A DNA stretch of 64,000 bases from Sinorhizobium sp. 6-70 (GTDB lineage: Bacteria; Pseudomonadota; Alphaproteobacteria; Rhizobiales; Rhizobiaceae), in assembly GCF_030124375.1 (NCBI RefSeq), contig NZ_JASKLS010000001.1, positions 414,422 through 478,421 on the forward strand. Direction: 5' to 3'. Made by a program: the position numbers and the translations under genes. Below are positions 1 to 8,988 of this stretch, piece after piece (within the stretch, counting starts at the first letter, position 1; each line of letters begins with the position of its first letter). The notes under the pieces are model-generated. The model saw only the letters and a program-made list of their open reading frames with translations. It was not told where the DNA came from and did not search any database.

Positions 1-1064
1 TCGCGCTCACCGCCTTCGATGCCGAGCGGATCGGTGACGCGCGCGCCGAGCATCTGGTAGCCGCCGCAAATTCCGATAACCCGGCCGCCGCGGCGCAGGT
101 GACGCTCGAGGTCCCGGTCCCAGCCCCCGGCACGAAAATCCTTGAGGTCGGCAATTGTCGATTTCGAGCCGGGAATGACGACGAGCCCGGCATCGTCGGG
201 AATCGGCGTGCCGGGCCGGACGAAGACGAGATCGACCTCCGGCTCGGCGATCAGCGGATCGAGGTCGTCAAAATTGGCGATACGCGACAGAACGGGCACA
301 GCGACCTTCAGCGCCTTGCCGCCGCCGCGCGCGAGCTTTTCGAGCACCACGGAATCCTCGGCCGGCAGCCGCGCGGCGCTTTTCAGCCATGGCACCACGC
401 CGAAGCAAGGCCATCCGGTGAAGCGGTGAACCGCCGCAATGCCATCGTCGAAGAGGGTCACGTCGCCGCGGAACTTGTTGATCAGATAGCCGCTGACCAT
501 GCGCCGATCTTCTTCCGGAAGGATCGCATGAGTGCCGACAAGCGAGGCGATGACGCCGCCGCGGTCGATGTCGCCGACAAGCACCACCGGCACACCCGCC
601 CGCGTGGCGAAACCCATGTTGGCGATGTCGCCGGCCCGGAGATTGATTTCGGCCGGGGAACCCGCGCCTTCGACGATGACAAGATCGGCGCCGGCGGAGA
701 CCAGTTCGAAACTTTCCATCACCGCGCCGATGAGCTTCGGCTTCAGCGCCTGGTACTCCCTGCCCTTCGCCTGACCCGCCACCTTGCCCTGCAGGATGAT
801 CTGGCTGCCGACGTCCGATTGCGGTTTCAACAGCACCGGGTTCATATGCACGGAGGACGGCACGCGTGCGGCCAGCGACTGCAGCCATTGCGCCCGACCG
901 ATCTCGCCGCCGTCATCGGAAACGGCGGCGTTATTCGACATGTTCTGCGGCTTGAATGGCCTGACCTTCAGCCCGCGATTGGAGGCGAGCCGGCAGAGCC
1001 CGGCCACCAATACCGATTTTCCGACATCCGAGCCGGTTCCCTGCAGCATGATCGTCCGTGTCAT
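1..1064 (-). CDS. cobQ: Cobyric acid synthase (partial, 3' end beyond window)
   Basis: Glutamine-dependent amidotransferase that amidates the peripheral carboxylates of adenosylcobyrinic acid a,c-diamide to give cobyric acid, a late cytoplasmic step of B12 synthesis. The protein opens [17 protein letters not shown], a dethiobiotin-synthetase-like P-loop typical of CobQ, followed by FKPQNMSNN. Further on are the VEGAGSPAE and GDIDRGG segments and, near the window edge, the start of the class I glutamine amidotransferase domain with the nucleophile elbow ICGGYQMLG. The ATG at 1064 has a GGGAGGT ribosome site just upstream. The C-terminal catalytic His/Glu lie outside the window. B12 supply is relevant to the corrinoid methyltransferase genes at 15-26 kb. 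Confidence 0.94.
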   Translation of the reverse strand, partial: MTRTIMLQGTGSDVGKSVLVAGLCRLASNRGLKVRPFKPQNMSNNAAVSDDGGEIGRAQWLQSLAARVPSSVHMNPVLLKPQSDVGSQIILQGKVAGQAKGREYQALKPKLIGAVMESFELVSAGADLVIVEGAGSPAEINLRAGDIANMGFATRAGVPVVLVGDIDRGGVIASLVGTHAILPEEDRRMVSGYLINKFRGDVTLFDDGIAAVHRFTGWPCFGVVPWLKSAARLPAEDSVVLEKLARGGGKALKVAVPVLSRIANFDDLDPLIAEPEVDLVFVRPGTPIPDDAGLVVIPGSKSTIADLKDFRAGGWDRDLERHLRRGGRVIGICGGYQMLGARVTDPLGIEGGER

Positions 1065-1311
1065 GCGACCTCCCGTAACATCGAAACTGTCGCCGGCAAA
1101 GGCCCGATTTCGACGCGATTCAGCGTCATTTCGCCATGCGCAGTCACGGCCCGTTTCGGACGCTAATGAAGCTTGTTCGAAATTGCGACGGGACTAGCGG
1201 AATTGCGACATGCGATGGCGACATTGGCATTTAAATTCCACCCGCTCGCGCCTATATCGACGCCATCGAAACAACCCCGGGCGAGACCCGGACTCCCAAG
1301 GTAGAAAAGCC

Positions 1312-1455
1312 ATGCTGTTCGTCTTCAGCAAACCCAATTTCGTTCAGATTGCCTGGAATTCCAAGGCGCCGTCTAGCCAGTCCCGCGTGCGCAATGTCGA
1401 GATGGATGCACCTCGCGGCCCGCTCGGCTTCATCCGGACGTCCAACATCGGATGA
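1312..1455 (+). CDS. Small hypothetical protein (47 aa)
   Basis: Short reading frame starting MLFVFSKPNFVQIAW and ending in RTSNIG. It has an AAGGTAG ribosome site upstream, and its stop is followed within about 20 bases by a strong rho-independent terminator. Together these suggest a compact single-gene transcript divergent from cobQ. I do not recognise the family. The peptide has no membrane span and no run of one amino acid that would mark an attenuator leader. Support is structural only (start site, terminator), so it could be a small regulatory RNA with a chance reading frame. Confidence 0.4.
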   Translation: MLFVFSKPNFVQIAWNSKAPSSQSRVRNVEMDAPRGPLGFIRTSNIG

Positions 1456-1474
1456 TCAGGCGCTCTCCCGCTTC

Positions 1475-1502
1475 AAGCCGCTCCTTTCGGGGCGGCTTTT
1501 TG
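1475..1502 (+). terminator. Rho-independent terminator after small gene
   Basis: Stem AAGCCGCTCC / GGGGCGGCTT (one G-U pair) with a TTTC loop, then a run of T. It closes the transcript of the 47-aa gene. Confidence 0.8.
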
Positions 1503-2232
1503 TTGGTTGATTTACTGGCGAATGGGTCCACAACGCGAAAGCCGCACCCGACCTCCTGCGAGGGGATGCGGCCGCCAAAATAACGCATGGTCTTTCCGGC
1601 ATATAACACACCGGAAATCGCTGCACTCTTCCCGTCCCGGCACTGCTCAGAACGCGGGATCTCCAGGTCCGGTACGCAACACCTGATCCGGACCTGCGGC
1701 AGTCGCCCGCCGCAGGCAAACAATTAGCCTGACATCGTTACCGGATGGTTATTGATGGCTTAAGCAATGGTGAATCGCGGATTTTTTTGATTTTTTTCGC
1801 GACATCCTCGGGCGGAGATCCGGACGCAATCGCGACAGGAAACGTCCCGATTGAAACAGGCTCGGGTGAGACGCAACTCGCCGAGCCGCATTTTGCGGCA
1901 GTTTTGTCGTAAATGCTCAAATTTGTGGCCAAACCGGCAAGAAACAGCGCGAACGACGGCGGCGCCTTTCGACATGCCAATCTGATTGATGAGGTTGATT
2001 TATCTTCGGGAATACTTAGGCTTGCCACAGCGGTGAAGAGGAGATCCGGCCGGCGACAGGGTTCCGCGGCCAGGATTGGAAAGAACTCCCACGCTGCAGC
2101 AGCGGGGGCATGATTTTGGCCTTCCGATGTCGAACCTCAGGCTGCTCACTGGATAATCAGGTGTCTGCACGGCAGTAACCCTTGCGGCACCTTCGATCGT
2201 TGGCTGCACAAAGACTGGGAGGTCTTGCAAAC
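1503..2232. other. Long intergenic region upstream of betaine-type transporter
   Basis: About 730 bases without a convincing gene. It contains an AT-rich tract near 1780-1800 (two runs of T around GA) and a short hairpin at 1885-1899 (GCCGCA-TTT-TGCGGC). It presumably carries the promoter of the transporter operon. The possible frames on both strands lack ribosome sites and recognisable protein character. Confidence 0.5.
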
Positions 2233-3231
2233 ATGAAGAAGCTCCTCGCGTCCACCTTTCTTGCCGTGGGCCTTTATGCCGTCGCGGGCTCGGCGCAAGC
2301 CGCGGAATGCGGCGAAGTCAGCATTGCCGAAATGAACTGGGCCTCGGCGGGCGTCGCCGCCCATGTCGACAAGTTCATCCTCGAAAACGGATATGGCTGC
2401 ACCGTGGAACTCGTCACCGGCGACACGATGCCGACCTTCGCCTCCATGAATGAGAAGGCGCAGCCCGACATGGCGCCGGAACTCTGGGTCAACGCCGTGC
2501 GCACGCCGCTCGACGCAGCGATCAAGGAAGGCCGCCTTATCCAGGCCGCGCCTCTGCTGAGTGAAGGCGGCGTCGAGGGCTGGTGGATACCGAAGTTCCT
2601 CGCCGATGCACACCCCGACATCAAGACCGTGCAGGACGCTCTCAAACATCCGGATCTGTTCCCGGCACCGGAAGACCCGTCCAGGGGCGCAATCCACAAC
2701 TGCCCCTCCGGGTGGAACTGTCAGGTCTCGACCGCCAATCTCTTCAAGGCGCTGGAAGCCGACAAAGCCGGCTTCGAACTGGTCGATACCGGCTCGGCCG
2801 CCGGCCTCGACGGCTCCATTGCCAACGCCTTCGAGAAGAAGACCGGCTGGCTGGGCTACTATTGGGCCCCGACCGCCATTCTCGGCAAATACGAAATGAC
2901 CCGCCTCTCCTTCGGCGTCGACCATGACAAGAAGGAGTGGGACGCCTGCACCGCCGTTCCCGATTGCCCGACCCCGAAGGTCAATTCCTATCCGGTCTCG
3001 GACGTCTACACGGTCGTGACGAAGTCTTTCGCGGAAAAGGCCGGCGTCGCCATGGACTACGTCAAGGTACGCAAGTGGGATAACGGCACGGTCAACAAGG
3101 TTCTGGCCTGGATGGACCAGAACCAGGGCACCAACGAGGACGCGGCCAAGCACTTCCTGGAAGAGTTTCCCGAGATGTGGACGCAGTGGGTCGGCCCCGA
3201 GGTGGCCGAGAAGGTCAAGTCAGCCCTCTGA
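2233..3231 (+). CDS. Glycine betaine/proline-type ABC transporter substrate-binding protein
   Basis: Periplasmic binding protein of the ProX/OpuAC type (332 aa) for import of quaternary amines such as glycine betaine or proline betaine. It starts with a clear Sec signal peptide (MKKLLASTFLAVGLYAVAGSAQA, cleavage about residue 23, here broken by one Gly-Ser turn) and then ECGEVSIAEMNWASA. Trp residues spread through the mature chain could form the aromatic cage usual for trimethylammonium ligands, but the ligand is not proven. The ATG at 2233 is chosen because the signal peptide begins there. Permease and ATPase genes follow on the same strand, making a complete importer. Confidence 0.87.
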   Translation: MKKLLASTFLAVGLYAVAGSAQAAECGEVSIAEMNWASAGVAAHVDKFILENGYGCTVELVTGDTMPTFASMNEKAQPDMAPELWVNAVRTPLDAAIKEGRLIQAAPLLSEGGVEGWWIPKFLADAHPDIKTVQDALKHPDLFPAPEDPSRGAIHNCPSGWNCQVSTANLFKALEADKAGFELVDTGSAAGLDGSIANAFEKKTGWLGYYWAPTAILGKYEMTRLSFGVDHDKKEWDACTAVPDCPTPKVNSYPVSDVYTVVTKSFAEKAGVAMDYVKVRKWDNGTVNKVLAWMDQNQGTNEDAAKHFLEEFPEMWTQWVGPEVAEKVKSAL

Positions 3232-3493
3232 CAAGGTAGGTCGCAGTGGACGGCTGCCGGACTTCCGGCCGCCGCGTCCCGCGCCTCGGCAAGCAATTGC
3301 CCGCTGATTGAGCTAACAGCGGCGAAGTGCTTGCTCTAACGTCGCAAACAGTAAAGCGGGACCGTCGTTCCGCTGTCACATTTCTCGCGCCGGGACACGT
3401 AAGAGGTCACGAGCAAGTCTGCGCAGGGCGACCGCATGCGGTCGTTTCAAGACGCAGCCGGCGGCATAAGACTTCCGGCCGGAAGGGGGAAAA

Positions 3494-4402
3494 ATGGCTA
3501 TCTGCAGTTTCTTGCCGGAACTGCTTTGCAAGTTCCCGGCCATCGACGATGGCACTATCCGCATGGCGCGCAAGAGCGTCGACGACGGATTCAAGGGATT
3601 CGTGCGCAGCTACGGCGATGCGATCGACGCAGTGGTCCAACCATTGCAATGGTTTCTGAACTACCTGGAACGGGCCTTCGTCAGTTCGCCCTGGATCCTG
3701 ATACTGATTATTATGGTTGCCATCGTCTATCTCGGCAGCCGTAACGTGAAGATCACCGTTGGCACGGCGTTGTCGATGGTGTTGATCGGGCTCGTCGGGC
3801 TCTGGAACGACACGATGATCACGCTCGCCATGGTTACGGTCTGTACGCTGATTTCGATCGTGATCGGCATCCCGATCGGCATCCTGATGGCCCGCTCCGA
3901 CCGAGTGCAGGCCTTCGTCAATCCGATCCTCGACGTCATGCAGACGATGCCGAGCTTCGTCTATCTCATTCCGGTGGTGATGATCTTCGGCATCGGCAAG
4001 GTGCCCGGGCTGATCGCCGTCGTCATCTACGCCGTGCCACCAATGATCCGGCTTACCAACCTCGGCATCCGGCTCGTCGACAAGGAAGTGCTGGAGGCCG
4101 CCGACGCCTTCGGCTCATCCGCCTGGCAGAAACTGAAGAACGTGCAAATGCCACTGGCGCTGCCGACCATCATGGCCGGCATCAACCAGACGATCATGAT
4201 GTCGCTGGCAATGGTCGTCGTCGCCTCGATGATCGGCGTCGGCGGGCTCGGCAAGAACGTGCTCCAGGCGATCGCCAACCAGTTCTTCACCGTCGGTTTC
4301 CTCAACGGCTTTGCCCTCGTCGGCATCGCCATCATTTTCGATCGTACCAGCCAGGCCTTCGGAAGGCGGCTGCAAAAGCACTCGGAGGTTATTCATGGCT
4401 AG
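3494..4402 (+). CDS. Betaine-type ABC transporter permease (ProW-like)
   Basis: Integral membrane subunit, 302 aa, of the BPD_transp_1 fold. It has an amphipathic N-terminal region, then hydrophobic spans from about residue 55 onward. The EAA coupling loop is seen as LEAADAFGSSAWQKLKNVQMP, about residues 198-218. ProW-type proteins pair with ProX and ProV in osmoprotectant and betaine uptake. A purine-rich GGAAGGGGG ribosome site precedes the ATG. The 3' end overlaps the ATPase gene by 8 bases, implying translational coupling. The 262-base gap after the binding-protein gene may hold a processing site or attenuator. Confidence 0.9.
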   Translation: MAICSFLPELLCKFPAIDDGTIRMARKSVDDGFKGFVRSYGDAIDAVVQPLQWFLNYLERAFVSSPWILILIIMVAIVYLGSRNVKITVGTALSMVLIGLVGLWNDTMITLAMVTVCTLISIVIGIPIGILMARSDRVQAFVNPILDVMQTMPSFVYLIPVVMIFGIGKVPGLIAVVIYAVPPMIRLTNLGIRLVDKEVLEAADAFGSSAWQKLKNVQMPLALPTIMAGINQTIMMSLAMVVVASMIGVGGLGKNVLQAIANQFFTVGFLNGFALVGIAIIFDRTSQAFGRRLQKHSEVIHG

Positions 4403-5441
4403 TCACGCAATCGAGGTGAAGAACCTCTACAAGATCTTCGGCCCCCGCGGCGAAGACTACGTCGATGTCGTCAAGAAGGGCATGGGCAAGGCCGAACTCA
4501 ACGAGAAGCACGGTCACGTGCTTGGCCTGCAGGACATCAATATCCTCATGCCCGGCGGCTGCATCACGGTGGTCATGGGACTTTCCGGTTCCGGCAAGTC
4601 GACGCTGATCCGCCATATCAACCGGCTGATCGATCCGACGGCGGGCGAAGTGCTCTATGACGGCACCGACGTCTGCAAGATGAACGAAAACGACCTTCGC
4701 CAATTCCGTCGCCACAAGACGGCAATGGTGTTCCAGAAGTTCGCGCTGCTGCCGCACCGCACTGTGCTCGAAAACACCGTATACGGCCTGGAGATCCAGG
4801 GTATCGAGCGGCGCGAAAGCGAAAAGCGGGCGCGCGGCTGGATCGAGCGCGTCGGCCTCAAGGGGTTCGAGAACCATTATCCGAACCAGCTTTCGGGCGG
4901 CATGCAGCAGCGCGTGGGCCTCGCCCGCGCGCTCACCAACGACGCCGACATCCTGCTGATGGACGAGGCGTATTCGGCGCTCGATCCGCTGATCCGCATG
5001 GACATGCAGACGGTGCTGCTCGACCTGCAGAAGGAACTGAAAAAGACGGTCGTCTTCATCACGCATGACCTCGACGAAGCGCTACGGCTCGGCGACAAGA
5101 TCGCGATCCTGCGCGACGGCCGTGTCGTGCAGCAGGGTACCGGCCAGCAGATCGTGCTTTCGCCGGCGGACGACTACATCACCGCCTTCGTCAAGGAAGT
5201 GAACCGTGGCCGCGTCGTGCATGTCGAGACGATCATGCGGCCGCTCTCCGGCAATCCGGAAGGCGTGTCGCTGACGGTCGGTACGGTTCTCGAAGCGGCT
5301 GCGCGGACGATGACCGGCGCGCACGTCGCCACGGGCCACGTCGTCGATGAGAACGGGAGAGCGATCGGCGCGATCGACCTCCAGACGATCATCGCTGCCA
5401 TGGTGACGCCGACGAGCCACACAGACCGCCAGGCGGCATAG
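4395..5441 (+). CDS. Betaine-type ABC transporter ATP-binding protein (ProV-like)
   Basis: Cytoplasmic ATPase of the importer, 348 aa. Walker A is GLSGSGKST (about residue 68), signature LSGGMQQR, Walker B ILLMDEAYSALDP, and the switch His is in FITHDLDEA. The N-terminal part has the ProV/OpuAA extension, and the C-terminal 80 residues resemble a CBS-type sensor region (HVVDENGRAIGAIDLQ). In OpuA-type transporters that region responds to ionic strength. The start at 4395 has a GGAGG site and overlaps the permease stop. A terminator follows at 5469. Confidence 0.92.
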   Translation: MASHAIEVKNLYKIFGPRGEDYVDVVKKGMGKAELNEKHGHVLGLQDINILMPGGCITVVMGLSGSGKSTLIRHINRLIDPTAGEVLYDGTDVCKMNENDLRQFRRHKTAMVFQKFALLPHRTVLENTVYGLEIQGIERRESEKRARGWIERVGLKGFENHYPNQLSGGMQQRVGLARALTNDADILLMDEAYSALDPLIRMDMQTVLLDLQKELKKTVVFITHDLDEALRLGDKIAILRDGRVVQQGTGQQIVLSPADDYITAFVKEVNRGRVVHVETIMRPLSGNPEGVSLTVGTVLEAAARTMTGAHVATGHVVDENGRAIGAIDLQTIIAAMVTPTSHTDRQAA

Positions 5442-5468
5442 GCAGGATCATATCGCACACAAATAGAC

Positions 5469-5494
5469 AGGGCGCTCGCGGGAGCGCCCTTTTC
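5469..5494 (+). terminator. Rho-independent terminator of the transporter operon
   Basis: Perfect stem AGGGCGCTC / GAGCGCCCT followed by TTTT, 28 bases after the ATPase stop. Confidence 0.85.
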
Positions 5495-5540
5495 CTACTC
5501 GGTTTGACCCGCTACGCAGCCGACTTGAGCTTGCTGCTAC

Positions 5541-5643
5541 TGCATGATTCCTTAGATCGGAATCGATTTAAGGATAAAATCACGCAGCAATTCAAAGCGT
5601 TACAGCGACCTTTGCGCGTCTGAAAAGACGCGCGGCGCTGTAA
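5541..5643 (+). repeat. Dispersed palindromic repeat, family 1 (copy 1)
   Basis: About 100 bases: a TGCATGATTCC...AATCG arm, then an ATCACGCAGCAATTCAAAG linker, then a core hairpin TTACAGCGACC...CGCGCGGCGCTGTAA. Other copies lie at 20096, 48884, 50994, 57456, 59735 and 63210. The architecture resembles rhizobial intergenic mosaic elements; the exact published family name is not assigned here. This copy supplies the stop codon and tail of the tautomerase gene. Confidence 0.85.
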
Positions 5644-6025
5644 TGAAGCGGAACTCCTGCGTCTTGCCGCCATAGCCATAGGCTGCTGCTGAGACCTCGT
5701 GAACTAGCACATAGCTCTCCGGGTGGACCTTTCCGAGGAGCTTCCCGAAGCCGCCGTAGATCGCTTCGATGTAGTCGGCCATTTCCTGCTTGGTATTGGT
5801 GCCGTCGACGACCTTGATATCCAGCCAGAAGCTCTGGGTCTCCTGCGACGCGATCGACCTTCCGCCGGCAGACCAGTGCTGTGGGTCTACATAACCGACC
5901 ACGACCGCGGTGACGGTTGGGTCCTTGCGCAGATGCGCTCGTGTCAGTTCGCTGACCTCTGCCGCGATCCTTGCAGACATTTCCGGGTCCGCACGACCGG
6001 TGACGGTGACGTTGATGATTGGCAT
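5600..6025 (-). CDS. Tautomerase family protein (4-oxalocrotonate tautomerase-like)
   Basis: 141-aa protein starting MPIINVTVTG. The Pro that becomes residue 1 after Met removal is the catalytic base of the tautomerase superfamily. The body PTVTAVVVGYVDPQHWSAGG and the tail region with KVHPESYVLVHEV fit a double-length tautomerase domain. The substrate is unknown. The last 13 residues, TAPRVFSDAQRSL, and the stop codon lie inside the palindromic repeat, so the original C-terminus has been replaced. The gene is divergent from a LysR regulator 105 bases away, which probably controls it. Confidence 0.82.
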   Translation of the reverse strand: MPIINVTVTGRADPEMSARIAAEVSELTRAHLRKDPTVTAVVVGYVDPQHWSAGGRSIASQETQSFWLDIKVVDGTNTKQEMADYIEAIYGGFGKLLGKVHPESYVLVHEVSAAAYGYGGKTQEFRFITAPRVFSDAQRSL

Positions 6026-6130
6026 GGCAAGCTCCTTCCGACTGCAGTTGTTCTTCAGGTTCAGCTTGCCATCACAGACACATCAAGAAAATCAAATTGT
6101 ATTGGATAAATACTTCGATATCATCAAAGT

Positions 6131-6997
6131 ATGAACGCCATCGATCCTGATCTCCTGCGCACCTTCCTCGCCTTCGCCGATGGCGGCTCGCTTGCCCGCG
6201 CCGCAGCGGCCGTCAATCGGTCCCCCTCCGCCGTGACGGCGCAGATGCAGCGCCTCGAAACGATGATCGGCGAACCGCTTCTGGCTCCGGCCGGGCGTGG
6301 GCGGGCGCTGACGCCGACCGGCGAGGAACTCGTGGATCACGCCCGCCGCATCCTCGACGCGCATCGCGATGCCTGGCTGAGCCTCCGGGGGGCGCGCGCC
6401 GACGGGCGGATCTCGCTCGGCAGCACGCAGGATTTCGCCGATACGACGCTGCCCGACCTCTTGCGCCGGTTCGCACGTTCGCATCCGCGGGTTCGCCTCG
6501 ACCTCAGGATCGGCAGATCGAAGGAACTGACGACGGCCTTCGATCAGGGCCAGGTCGACATTCTGCTGACCATGCGACAGGCGCCTGCGGCCGACGAACT
6601 CTTCGTGCTGAAAGAGGAGATGATCTGGCTTTGTGCCGACAAAGGTCTGGCGACGGCTGACGCGGACGTGCCGCTCGCCGTGCTCGACCCGCCCTGCGGG
6701 TTTCGGGCAGCGGCAATCTCTGCACTCGAGGCGGCCGGGCGCCCCTTCCGGATCGCGGCGACGAGCCCGAGCCTGTCGGGCCTGCGTGCCGCCGTCATGA
6801 GCGGCATCGCCGTCACGACGCGCACGGCGCGGTTTCTGGGGCCGGGAATAGAGCCAGCACCCGCACATCTTGACCTGCCGCCCCTGCCCGCGGCCGAATT
6901 CAGCCTGCGTTTGCGTGCCCATACGGACAAGCCTGCTGCGGATCTCGCCGCTCTTCTGGCGGATGAACTGCCGAAAGACGATCCCGCCCGCCGATGA
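6131..6997 (+). CDS. LysR family transcriptional regulator
   Basis: 288 aa. The N-terminal winged helix (residues 3-62: LLRTFLAFADGGSLARAAAAVNRSPSAVTAQMQRLE) is classical LysR, followed by an inducer-binding domain (about 90-285). It is transcribed divergently from the tautomerase gene; the AT-rich 105-base gap is the likely operator region. By LysR convention it would activate the tautomerase in response to an aromatic or oxo-acid effector, but the ligand cannot be read from sequence. Confidence 0.9.
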   Translation: MNAIDPDLLRTFLAFADGGSLARAAAAVNRSPSAVTAQMQRLETMIGEPLLAPAGRGRALTPTGEELVDHARRILDAHRDAWLSLRGARADGRISLGSTQDFADTTLPDLLRRFARSHPRVRLDLRIGRSKELTTAFDQGQVDILLTMRQAPAADELFVLKEEMIWLCADKGLATADADVPLAVLDPPCGFRAAAISALEAAGRPFRIAATSPSLSGLRAAVMSGIAVTTRTARFLGPGIEPAPAHLDLPPLPAAEFSLRLRAHTDKPAADLAALLADELPKDDPARR

Positions 6998-7030
6998 CAT
7001 GCGCCCGGTCCACGCAGGGCGACACCGTGC

Positions 7031-8665
7031 CTACTTACCCGATGACGATACGGAAAGCTTTGCCATCACCTCGTCGAGATTGAAGCTTGCCGGTTTTTGC
7101 CGGATCGGGAACTCCTTGAAGCTTTCGATCCATCTCGCAACGAGCGCCTGCGATGGCACCAGGATGAAGGCGCGCTCCGCCATCCACCTGTCATATTCGA
7201 AGGACTCGTTGCCGCGCTCGAACGGGTCGGCGCGCATGTTGAAGATCCAGGGGACGCGCAGATTGGTGAACTCCCTTTGCCAGACCCCGATACCGGTGTG
7301 CTCCTGGACCTTGAAGTTGACCTTCCAATCCAGGGCGCGAATTGCCACCAGTTCACCGTCGTCGTTCCAGTAGAGGAATTCCCGCCGCGGCGAATCCGTT
7401 ACCTCGCCGCGGAAGAACGGCATGAGGTTGTAGCCGTCGAGATGAACCTTGAAGGTCTTGGCACCGGCCTGATAACCCGCCAGGCATTTGGCCACGATGT
7501 CCGGCTCGCCGGCAGCAGCGCAGAACGTTGGTATCAGGTCGTAGTGCGAGAACGGCTCGTTGTAGATGGTGCCGGGCTTGATGACTCCCGGCCAGCGAAT
7601 GCACATCGGCACGCGGAAACCGCCTTCCCAATTGGTCGCCTTTTCGCCGCGAAACGGCGTTGTGCCGCCATCCGGCCAACTCATCACCTCGGCGCCGTTG
7701 TCGGTGGTGTAGATGACGATCGTGTTTTCGGTGACGCCGAGATCGTCGAGCTTCTTCAGCAATTGCCCGACGTGGCCGTCATGCTCCACCATGCCGTCAG
7801 GATAGAGCCCCTTGCCGGTCTTGCCTTGCGACTCGGGCTTCAGGTGGGTGAAGATATGCATGCGTGTTGAGTTGAAGTAGCAGAACCAGGGCTTCTGGGC
7901 GTTCTGCTGGCGGTCGATGAAATTCAACGCGGCCGCAAGGAATTCCTGGTCCACCGTTTCCATGCGTTTCTTCGTCAGCGCGCCCGTATCCTCGATCCGG
8001 CCGTCGGCATAAGAGTGGATCACGCCGCGCGGGCCGAAGCGTTTGCGGAATTCCGGGTTTTTCGGATAGTCGGGGTTTTCCGGCTCCTCCTCCGCATTCA
8101 AGTGGTAGAGATTGCCGAAGAACTCGTCGAAGCCGTGATTGGTCGGCAGAAATTCGTCCTTGTCGCCCAAATGGTTCTTGCCGAATTGGCCGGTCGCATA
8201 ACCGAGCGCCTTGAGGAATTCCGCGACCGTCGGGTCCTCGGGCTGCAGGCCGACATCGGCGCCCGGCAGCCCCACCTTGGTCAAGCCGGTGCGGATCGGC
8301 GATTGCCCGGTGATGAAGGCCGCGCGGCCCGCCGTGCAGCTCTGTTCTCCATACCAGTCGGTGAACATCGCACCTTCATTGCCGATCCGGTCGATGTTCG
8401 GCGTCCGGTATCCCATCATGCCGCGGTGGTAGATGCTCGGATTGTACCAGCCGATATCGTCGCCCATGATCATGAGAATGTTCGGCTTGGTGCCACCGGC
8501 GGCCGGTTGCGCCGCCTGCTGTGCCCTGGCGGATGTCGCAAGACTGGGCGCGGACAGGGCGGCTGCGGCAAGCGCGGTCCCGGTCAGGAGCACGTCACGG
8601 CGGCTGAGCCCCTGCTCTGAGCGAGTATCGCCTTTGCCCTTTTCAGATGCTGACGTTTCCTGCAT
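7031..8665 (-). CDS. Arylsulfatase, Tat-exported
   Basis: 544-aa sulfatase of the alkaline-phosphatase superfamily. The N-terminus carries a twin-arginine signal (SRRDVLLTGT, residues 21-30, then a hydrophobic stretch ending SARAQQ), so it acts in the periplasm. Metal-site residues are in MIMGDDIGW, about residues 66-73. The active-site segment is C110-T-A-G-R114 with FITG following: the formylglycine Cys is present, but Pro of the usual CxPxR is replaced by Ala. HYDLIPTFCAAAG and the C-terminal DPFERGNES block are typical of sulfatases. The substrate is unknown; choline-O-sulfate is possible given the context but not shown. Confidence 0.9.
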   Translation of the reverse strand: MQETSASEKGKGDTRSEQGLSRRDVLLTGTALAAAALSAPSLATSARAQQAAQPAAGGTKPNILMIMGDDIGWYNPSIYHRGMMGYRTPNIDRIGNEGAMFTDWYGEQSCTAGRAAFITGQSPIRTGLTKVGLPGADVGLQPEDPTVAEFLKALGYATGQFGKNHLGDKDEFLPTNHGFDEFFGNLYHLNAEEEPENPDYPKNPEFRKRFGPRGVIHSYADGRIEDTGALTKKRMETVDQEFLAAALNFIDRQQNAQKPWFCYFNSTRMHIFTHLKPESQGKTGKGLYPDGMVEHDGHVGQLLKKLDDLGVTENTIVIYTTDNGAEVMSWPDGGTTPFRGEKATNWEGGFRVPMCIRWPGVIKPGTIYNEPFSHYDLIPTFCAAAGEPDIVAKCLAGYQAGAKTFKVHLDGYNLMPFFRGEVTDSPRREFLYWNDDGELVAIRALDWKVNFKVQEHTGIGVWQREFTNLRVPWIFNMRADPFERGNESFEYDRWMAERAFILVPSQALVARWIESFKEFPIRQKPASFNLDEVMAKLSVSSSGK

Positions 8666-8988
8666 CGTTCAATCTCCCTGGGCTGAAGCACCCCGCCTCC
8701 AGGCCAAGGCGCCGCAAGTCGTCAAGCTGTGCGAATTTGAAACTGTGAGCGCGATGTCGGCACGCCACTGAGGCGCGCGCCAATCGGTCGGTTATGGAAG
8801 AGGAAACGGTCTCACCGCGCCGGTCACCGCACAAGTACGTAACGGTTACGGCCGCGTGAACGGACCGGTTGACGGCGCGAGTGGGGGTCGGATACCGACT
8901 TTTCCGGCATACTCCGGCAAAGTCTGTTGCAATCACATAAAGATATCTTTATATCTTGTTGCAAATTTCATTCAGCCGGGAAAAACCG
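8666..8988. other. Intergenic region between divergent arylsulfatase and bmt
   Basis: 323 bases holding the promoters of the two divergent genes. The only clear element I see is the palindrome at 8937-8952. Confidence 0.5.
8937..8952. promoter_or_regulatory. Palindromic operator upstream of bmt
   Basis: Perfect 16-bp palindrome ATAAAGATATCTTTAT, 36 bases before the bmt start. The shape resembles the ArsR-family SAM/SAH-cycle operator (SahR-type) described upstream of methionine-cycle genes in Alphaproteobacteria; that assignment is from memory. Repression or induction by S-adenosylhomocysteine would suit a homocysteine methyltransferase. Confidence 0.6.

Noticed and set aside
99..1166. Long plus-strand frame
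   Set aside because: Lies antisense to cobQ, which has clear motifs, a ribosome site and proper codon use; the antisense product is rich in His/Arg with no fold.
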